Shown here in pieces: positions 57,934 through 64,000 of a DNA stretch of 64,000 bases (the first letter of the stretch is position 1; each line of letters opens with the position of its first letter). The notes under the pieces were generated by a model. It had not been told where the DNA came from and searched no databases. It saw only the letters and a program-made list of their open reading frames with translations. The position numbers were made by a program, and so were the translations under genes. Source of the DNA: Aurantiochytrium sp. KH105 (lineage: Eukaryota; Sar; Bigyra; Thraustochytrida; Thraustochytriidae); contig BGKB01000179.1 in assembly GCA_003116975.1 (NCBI GenBank), forward strand, positions 63,439-127,438. Direction: 5' to 3'.

Positions 57934-59538
57934 TTATGTGGAGAGCTGCTCCTCGAGGAATTGGCTGACGGCTGTGGTGTAGAGCTGCGCGCTGACACGC
58001 TTCCACCTTGCGCTCTCTGCTTGCTCGCCCAGCGACGCAGAAGGTTTTCGCGAAGCATTTTCAGAGGCCGGAGCTGCAACCTCAGCATGAGCTTGTCCAT
58101 TGGACCCAGCAAAAGTATCATCAGCCTTGCCCGATTGCACGACAATGTGCGTCTGCGAAGTGCTCACCAGGTCGAGCGGTGCATTCAGTGCTGCAGTCGC
58201 GATCGGTGGCGTGCGCAAATTTGAGGTACGGATCTGGACCACTGCTTTTGCATTATCTGCACCTGGCGCGGCCTGATACCGCAAAAGAGGCCTCACGGGT
58301 GGCACCGTCGCAGACTTTGCCATGGCCGCCGTCTTGAGCACGTTGGCGCCATGACCACGTGCAATTTCCGCAGGCATGGGCATGCTGACAAGCGCGACGA
58401 TCGGTTTGGATGCCTCATTCATTCGGACGACCTTGAGGGCTTGGCCCGAAAGCGTATCCCAAAGACGGCAAGTGCCATCGAGGGACCCAGAGACGAGCAG
58501 CGTGCCAGCGGTAGACAGCTCGATACAAGACACAGGACCCAGGTGACCCTCGAGCATACGGTAGGTAGCAGAGGCGCCAGAGGAGGCGTCCCGTTTGCGC
58601 CGCTTTCCAGGGCGGGTAGAAAGCATGTTTTCGTCCTCGCGCGCACCGGCACGAAGAGGCACTTCATAGATTTTGGCATCTTCGCCGCCAACAAAGGCCA
58701 TTGTTTCCATCTTGTCAGCTGTCACACACAAGAGAGCAGTTGGAAAAACGAAGGAGCGAATGAGCGCAGATCCACGGAAATCCTTGGGAGGCATGAACCA
58801 TGCCTTGAGCGTCTGGTCCTGGGCGCAGCTGAGCACACGACAGTCAGAGCCAAAGTGGCCGCTCCAGAGCTGCGTTATGGGTAGCGAGTGATCAGAAAAT
58901 GTAAACATGGGGCGGGGCGTGGTGACGCGCGCGTCGAGGAGATCCGCGACGTCCCAAACGTGTGCAATGGCATCTTTACCGGCCGTGATGAGATTCAAGT
59001 CGCCCTCGACGAAACGAAGTGCAGAAAGGCCGCGGTAATGCGCCTTCCACACGCGCAAAAGGGCACCCGAGCTGGTCTCCCACAGATAGCACGCGCCAGA
59101 CTCGCCTCCGCCCAGGATAAAATCGCCTCCGGTCGACGCGCAGAGTGCGCAGAGCTTCTCCGGAGAAGTACAGGTGAGTGCAGGCTGCTCTTTTTTCCAG
59201 TTCCAGAGCTTGACGGTGTTCTTCTTGTCCTGGATGGCCGCCACGAGGTCCCCGCCGGGTCCATTGATTCCGGCGTCGCGTCTCACGACAGCGACGCCAT
59301 TCGCGACGGTGGCGGACTCCTTGAGCGACCCCACCTGTGTTGCAGCGTGTTTGAGTGCAAAGATGCCCATGCCGACGCGTCCACCCGCGCCAGGGACCCC
59401 TGCGCCGGGACCACCGGATGTGGTGGCGCCCACGGTCGCCGCGGCGCCGCCATCTCCCTCGGCGGCTCCTCGCGCGACTGTGGCCGCTCCGCCGCCGCAC
59501 GCGGCCAGAAACACGAGATCTTCGCGATCAATCCCCAT
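57934..59538 (-). CDS. WDR18: WDR18/Ipi3-like WD40 protein (Rix1 ribosome-biogenesis complex)
   Basis: From the ATG at 59538 (MGIDREDLVFLAACGGGAA) the product has 534 aa. A WD40 propeller spans about residues 80-380 with GDLVAAIQDKKNTVKLWNWK, FILGGGESGACYLWETSSG, LITAGKDAIAHVWDVADL, the SDHSLPITQL region, VLSCAQDQTLKAWFM, MAFVGGEDAKIYEVPL and LLVSGSLDGTCRLWDTLSGQ. The order and the SDHSLPIT and GGEDAKIYEV segments match WDR18/Ipi3, which acts with PELP1/Rix1 and TEX10/Ipi1 in maturation of the 60S subunit in the nucleus. The C-terminus ends in a helix (ALYTTAVSQFLEEQLST-like). A longer frame to 59733 has a non-conserved basic start. Confidence 0.85.
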   Translation of the reverse strand: MGIDREDLVFLAACGGGAATVARGAAEGDGGAAATVGATTSGGPGAGVPGAGGRVGMGIFALKHAATQVGSLKESATVANGVAVVRRDAGINGPGGDLVAAIQDKKNTVKLWNWKKEQPALTCTSPEKLCALCASTGGDFILGGGESGACYLWETSSGALLRVWKAHYRGLSALRFVEGDLNLITAGKDAIAHVWDVADLLDARVTTPRPMFTFSDHSLPITQLWSGHFGSDCRVLSCAQDQTLKAWFMPPKDFRGSALIRSFVFPTALLCVTADKMETMAFVGGEDAKIYEVPLRAGAREDENMLSTRPGKRRKRDASSGASATYRMLEGHLGPVSCIELSTAGTLLVSGSLDGTCRLWDTLSGQALKVVRMNEASKPIVALVSMPMPAEIARGHGANVLKTAAMAKSATVPPVRPLLRYQAAPGADNAKAVVQIRTSNLRTPPIATAALNAPLDLVSTSQTHIVVQSGKADDTFAGSNGQAHAEVAAPASENASRKPSASLGEQAESARWKRVSAQLYTTAVSQFLEEQLST

Positions 59539-59986
59539 TTTTCTTTGGCCCGTCTCGCGCGCGCGCCCTCGGCCCTCGCGCTCGCCCAAGAGTTCTTGCT
59601 CTTGGTCTCGGGTTTTAGCCTTCCTCTTCTTCTTCTTCTTCAACTTGTTGGCTGGCCAGTGGCTGGGCGCCTGCGCAACCCAATTTCGAGTTGTGCGCAA
59701 CTCTTTTGGGTTTCTTCTTACTAATGTAAACATGGCATCAAAATCTCTCCCACGCAGTAGGCCTATACACCAGGATCTCTGGGACCCGGCTGCTGATCTC
59801 CTGTCGAGGCAGTCAACATGCAGTCAGCATGCCACGCGCGCTTGCATAGAAAGTCTTGCTTTAGCCCGCTGTCAGAGTTGCAAGCAAGACGAAGCAAAGC
59901 CCACCATTTTCGACGTTGCGGCGTTGTTGCAGATCTCTCTCTTCTTCGCCTTTCAGGCGTTGCCTCGTCGGAGCCTGAGAACCATC
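59539..59986. promoter_or_regulatory. divergent promoter region of WDR18 and the glycosyltransferase gene
   Basis: 448 bp between head-to-head genes. A CTTCTTCTTCTTC run at about 59625-59640 lies near the WDR18 side. The plus frame of the glycosyltransferase is open through this region but lacks domain character before 59987. Confidence 0.4.
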
Positions 59987-61281
59987 ATGGCCGCGGTCGC
60001 GACGCGAGTGGACGCCGCCGTTGTGTGCACGCTGGCGCTCCCTGGGGTGGACGCTGGGTCTGCCAAGACTGACGACGGCGGAATAGACACAGAGGTTGCC
60101 GAAGTCGAGACTGCTGCCGAGGACGTCTTGCGAGCCTTTCTCCGTCATCACAAGGAGGTCGGCTTCGCGCGCGTCTTGCTCTTCTTTGACCAGCACGAGG
60201 TAAATGACGAACACGCATGGATCCGCGTGTGCCGCGAAGAGTCGCAGACGGACGCCACGAGTACTTTTCATGTGAATTGGTTTTTGCGGTCAGACGCGCG
60301 AATCGCGCGAGAGCAAAGCAAGACGAGCCCGCTTGCCAGCGCTCTTCTCGAGGCCGGACGTGAGCTGGACGAGGTGCCCATCCGTCAACGCATTAACACA
60401 GAATATGCACTTTATCTCGCGCAACATTCCAAAGCGCATCGCGCACATTGGATTGTTCACATTGACATTGATGAGCTCTTTGTTCCGCCCAAGGGCATGT
60501 CCGCTTCCGAGCACTTTGCAGACCTTGAGCAGCGGGGAATTGGCACGTTCAAGTACGTGAATCACGAGGGAGTACCAGAAGTGCGGCGCGTAGGGAATTA
60601 CTTTCGTCAAGTCACCCTTTTTCGCCGTAACCACCTGAGCTTGCCACTCGATGCCAAGGTGCAAATGTGCATGTCGAGTTGGGCGGCGCGAACCGACAAT
60701 GCTCAATACTTTTTGGCGTACGACAATGGCAAGTCAGCAGTGCGAGCGATCCCGGGGGTTCGCACGTTATCTGTGCACACATTCGCGTTGCCTGCCACCT
60801 CGGATCTTCAGAGCGCCACGAACTTTGCGGATGTGCGGGACGGCTCTGCGATTAAGATTGTTGAAAATGCGAGCAGTCTTGCAGTTGCAGCAGACGGCGC
60901 ATGCATTCTACACTACGTAGTGTGCGGTGCGGGTTGGGTCAAGTGGAAGTACCAACATTTGGGCGACTTTCGCGAGTCTTGGCAGGTGGACGCCCACACT
61001 ACGGTTCCTATTGCGCCTTGCTTTCATCTTGCGTGTAAGCGCGCTTGCCGAAACGGCCGTTTCGACCACTGGCAAGCGTTCAATGATATCTTTTCTTTGC
61101 AGGTGCTTGCCCCTCGCAATGATGGTACGGTCGAGGCAAGTTTACGCGCGGGCGTTTGCTTTAGAGTGACCAAAGAGAGGCTCCATTTTCTCGTCGACGA
61201 TGTTAAGGAACACGAGTCTGAAGATGAGCGTTGTGACGATGTGGAGCCAAAGATTGAAAGACAAGATGAACGTACCGGAGC

Positions 61282-61313
<32 letters not shown>

Positions 61314-61435
61314 GGAGTAGCGAGGTGGATTCACAGTCAAAACGTGTGAAATCGCCATTGACTGATGGCGTTCTTGGCTTTGACAAGGCGTGGTTGCTAA
61401 GCAATATTGCGCGTGAGTATCTCAACGAAAACTAG
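59987..61435 (+). CDS. putative glycosyltransferase (GT-A fold, GT2/GT92-like)
   Basis: From the ATG at 59987 (MAAVATRVDAAVVCTLAL) the product has 482 aa. It has an N-terminal Rossmann-type strand/helix region with FLRHHKEVGFARVLLFFDQH, and a DxD-type sequence WIVHIDIDELFVP, the pattern of nucleotide-sugar-binding enzymes with retained HhD-D-E-F/L motifs (GT92 or Glyco_tranf_2_4-like). Cys and His residues follow, and IKIVENASSLAV near 290. The C-terminus is acidic with a poly-Thr tract coded by an ACA repeat (61279-61314). No signal peptide or membrane anchor is visible at this start. The open frame continues 270 codons upstream on the strand opposite WDR18. Substrate unknown. Confidence 0.7.
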
Positions 61436-61593
61436 ATTCGAGTCTGGGACGCGCGCAGCGGAGACTCGCTGCACGTCTTGTGAGGACGTTCGAACGATGT
61501 GCGCTCGGTCTCTCTCTCTCTCTCTCTCTCTTGGGGTCGGAGATTGTGAGCGGACCTGACGGCATGAGCTTGCGCATCTGGGACAGCGAGTAG
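61436..61593 (+). pseudogene. WD40-repeat gene remnant with a CT microsatellite
   Basis: Directly after the glycosyltransferase stop codon the sequence encodes IRVWDARSGDSLHVL and, after a stop, GRSNDVRSV in one frame. A (CT)n run at about 61509-61531 follows, then LGSEIVSGPDGMSLRIWDSE in another frame. These are the end of one and most of a second WD40 repeat (GHxxDVRSV...LRIWD). The stop and the frame change across the microsatellite show it is not coding now. Confidence 0.65.
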
Positions 61594-61818
61594 ACCATAA
61601 GAAAACCTGACGTTTCTGATTGTGAGTAAATGAAAGGTTACATTACATGTTACTTCGAGTGGATGGTACTAAATACAATGACAAGCCTGCATCCCTTGCA
61701 GGCTCTCTCACGGTCAGTCTACGTCACGTGACATGTGACAAATGTTTTGGGTTTCGCGCTTTATCCTTCGGTTTTCTTCTTCTTTTTTTGTTGATGGGGA
61801 GGGCGTCGCGAAGACCCT
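61594..61818. other. short intergenic stretch, no gene seen
   Basis: AT-richer sequence between the WD40 remnant and the 3' end of the next minus-strand gene. Confidence 0.5.
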
Positions 61819-62553
61819 TCAGTATGCAGATGAAGGCATGCGCAGGGGAAGAGGAGGGGGCGGCGGCGGAAGCGGCGGCGCTAGCTCATCGGGCACTGGC
61901 ATGTGCTTGAATTCATCCCAGGACATTGCCGAATAATTGCGCTGTGCGAGAACAGCACCGCCCTCACTCTTGGCCCTGGCAAGACCACGCGCGCGCTTTG
62001 GGTTTTCGGCGAGCTTGCGCGCGCTTCGAGGAGCCTTGCGAATAATTGAAGCAAAGGCTCCGTCATCATCACGACCGACGCTCGAACCAGGGCTGCCCGC
62101 TCCATACGGGCAGTTCGATTCGAAGGCTTCGTCGTCGTACGCGCCATAGTCGCCGCCGCAGAAGGAATCTCTCGACGATCCACCCGAATGGCTGTTGGTG
62201 CGGGTCAGGTGTTCTTGGCGCGCGTCCGGAGACCGACGCCAACGCGAGATGCTGGTCGTCCGGCGTATTAATCCGTGCGCACGTGCGCGCGATGACGACG
62301 CCATAGGCAGAGGCGAAGTCGAGGCCATGGTCGCGGCGGAGTGTCCCTTGCGCGCGAGCGACCGGCTCCGTCTCGGCTGGGCCTCGTGGGGCTCCTTGAC
62401 GCCGTACGGCGCCTCGCTCTTGGCGCGCGCGAGGAACTTGGCCTTGAGCGGCCGCAGCGCGCGCGTCGGCGTCGAGGGCCGCCGCTCCTCCGCGGGGCTC
62501 TCCCACGCCTCGTCTGCGTTCCTGTCGCCGGATCTGGACGCAGCGGTGCCCAT
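61819..62553 (-). CDS. small disordered protein with possible N-myristoylation, function unknown
   Basis: The 244-aa product starts MGTAASRSGDRNADEAWESP, a plausible myristoylation site (Gly2, Ser6). It is rich in Ser/Arg/Ala. Two related motifs occur: FLARAKSEAPYG (about 40-51) and LARAKSEGGAVL (about 193-204). Other short repeats are RRSRSLARKG and RRTTSISRWRR, which look like basophilic kinase sites. It ends in a proline stretch (ELAPPLPPPPPPLPLRMPSSAY), a possible profilin/SH3/WW-binding segment. No folded domain is recognised. Confidence 0.6.
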   Translation of the reverse strand: MGTAASRSGDRNADEAWESPAEERRPSTPTRALRPLKAKFLARAKSEAPYGVKEPHEAQPRRSRSLARKGHSAATMASTSPLPMASSSRARAHGLIRRTTSISRWRRSPDARQEHLTRTNSHSGGSSRDSFCGGDYGAYDDEAFESNCPYGAGSPGSSVGRDDDGAFASIIRKAPRSARKLAENPKRARGLARAKSEGGAVLAQRNYSAMSWDEFKHMPVPDELAPPLPPPPPPLPLRMPSSAY

Positions 62554-64000
62554 CCTCGCTCGCTCGCTCGCTCGCTCGCTCTCCGGAGGCGGCGGCGGCG
62601 ACGACGACGACCACCACCACTACCACCAAACGCCGCGCGCGCGGAGACGCGAGGGCTTGCCGCTCTGCCCGAAGCCGCGCCTTTCTGCTTCTGCTGCTTC
62701 TGCTGCTTCTGCTGCTGCTGCTGCTGCTGCTTCTGCGGGCGCCGCTCGCAGTGGCGAGCGAGGTGGATTAGGTTTTGAAACCAGGCGGGCGCAGCCAATG
62801 GATGGATGGATGCCCCTCGCGCCCCTGCCGCTGCACCGCGCGGCGGCTCTCGGACCGGCGGCGGCGGCCGTCGCTGCCGGCGGCGCGGGTTTCTCTCTCC
62901 CGCTCGGCCGCGGGCTCGGCGCGCTCGGCGGGCTCGGGGCGATCGATTGCCGCGAGGCAGTCTCTGTCTGTCTGTCTGTCAGCTCAGGATGGATCTGGTG
63001 TGTCGAGCGGGCAGGGCACTGCACTGTCAGTCACGCTGCAGGCAGGCAGGCAGGCAAGGCAGGCCACGAGGACGGACACCACCAGCCCGAGCAGCTCCGG
63101 CTGCAGCGAGCGAAGGAAGGCCTGGCCGAGCTCTGCTCTGGTCTGGGCTCGCCGCCTGTTCTGCTCTCTCCGCCGCAGCTCCTGCGGCCGCTGCGTATTA
63201 CTGGTCTGCCCTGTTTGAAACGGAGCTCGTTGAAGGTATGATGTATGTAGTAGTATGTGTGGAGGCTCGGGGCGGGCCGGGCTCGCCCCGCCGCGCGGCT
63301 CCGCGCAGCTGGCTGCAGGCAGGCAGGCAGGCGGGCGGCGAGAGCGGGCGGGCGGGCGGCCGTCCGTCTGAGCGCCGCGGGCGCCGGCGCGAACGCGGCA
63401 GGCGGCTCGGGCTCCGGGGCGGCGCGGCACGCACGGCGGGCGGCCACGTGCTACGAGGTCCGCCTTCGCACGCTTCCTTGCTTGCTTGCTCCTGCAGCTT
63501 CGCAGCTTCCGGAACGAGCGGGCTCGCGCCGAGGCCCGGCCGCAGTGGCCGCTGCCGCAGCGCTGCCTCGCGCCTCGCGCCGAGCCCCGGCCGCCAACGC
63601 TCGTGATGCGAGCGGCAGCGGCAGGCGAGGCAGGCAGGGTCGTCGTCGTTTTCAAAGCCCCGCTCGAGTTGTGTGTGCATTTACTACATGTTGCATTCTA
63701 TGTGGGTGATCAACGGGTCCGGACCGCGAGGTGGACGCGCAGAGTACGTGGCTGTGGCGTGCACCGCGCCCGTGGACACGCGGTGCGGCCGCCGCCAAGA
63801 ACGTTCTGTTCGCAGGGTTCTTGCTTTCGAGTTCTTTCTTTCAAGGTCTCTCCGAGGTTCTTTCGTCACAAGTCGTGCGACCGAGTTACGTCTACGACGG
63901 GGGAGGACTAAAATACGGACTCGGACTCGGACGCGGCGCGGCCCGTCGGTCTTGACTTGCGGAGGAGCGTCGTGGCGGCACCGGAGCGGAACGTGGTGGC
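62554..64000. other. GC-rich region with short repeats, no gene supported
   Basis: The stretch holds a CTCG tetramer run (62555-62582), a CTG/CTT run (62690-62737), CTGT and GCAGG runs (62965-63060, 63318-63335), and very GC-rich sequence. Frames on both strands are long but low in complexity. Sequence near 63900-63960 (GGACTCGGACTCGGAC) could start another gene beyond the window; I cannot support it. Confidence 0.5.

Noticed and set aside
59174-59986. 270-residue N-terminal extension of the glycosyltransferase
   Set aside because: It overlaps WDR18 coding sequence on the other strand and is Pro/Ala/Ser-rich without domains.

Overview
This is eukaryotic nuclear DNA from a flagellated protist. 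The best guess is a stramenopile of the thraustochytrid type. Reasons: compact GC-rich intergenic regions, few and short GT-AG introns, many trinucleotide microsatellites, and a mix of mitochondrial genes (glycine cleavage T protein, processing peptidase, carrier), cytosolic genes (uS3, DRG1, PSMA1) and ciliary or centrosomal genes (DNAI7/CASC1-like, NEDD1, a coiled-coil protein). The lineage is inferred; no ribosomal RNA or other marker in the window settles it. The sequence is a draft: there is a 350-base N gap at 9884-10233 and single Ns at 11837 and 54626 that look like contig joins.

Layout. 0-9.9 kb: end of an unknown gene, an unknown 366-aa protein, RPS3, REV1 (minus), a three-exon glycine cleavage T protein, and a mitochondrial carrier (minus) running into the gap. 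10.9-20 kb: PSMA1 (minus, three exons) head-to-head with the axonemal dynein factor DNAI7, whose first coding exon is only ATG; a CID-domain (RPRD-like) protein; an ankyrin/FN3/IQ protein (minus). 20.5-27.9 kb: one 2457-aa ABCA-type transporter. 27.9-29.6 kb: a 1.7-kb element with 16-bp terminal inverted repeats and TTAA on both sides. 30-40.5 kb: MPP alpha, a coiled-coil protein, riboflavin synthase, a large unknown protein and DRG1. 41-45.5 kb: a secreted/membrane protein and NEDD1. 45.5-49.3 kb: a debris zone with broken copies of the NEDD1 3' end, an ABCB pseudogene and one four-TM protein. 49.5-53.3 kb: a LysM protein and a lipid-anchored GTPase-like protein. 53.8-55.2 kb: an IS607-type element with an open serine-recombinase frame followed by the C-terminal part of a TnpB/Fanzor RNA-guided nuclease. 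55.2-64 kb: a TIR-like/TPR protein, WDR18/Ipi3, a putative glycosyltransferase, a WD40 remnant, a small MG-start protein, and GC-rich sequence with no supported gene.

The most interesting parts are the IS607/Fanzor element and the TTAA-flanked element with its internally duplicated protein. Next come an MPP alpha subunit that keeps an HxxEH zinc motif, a REV1 without room for a BRCT domain, the scattered copies of the NEDD1 3' end, and the ATG-only exon of DNAI7. The housekeeping genes show no shared pathway or operon; neighbours are arranged head-to-head or tail-to-tail as usual in compact protist genomes.
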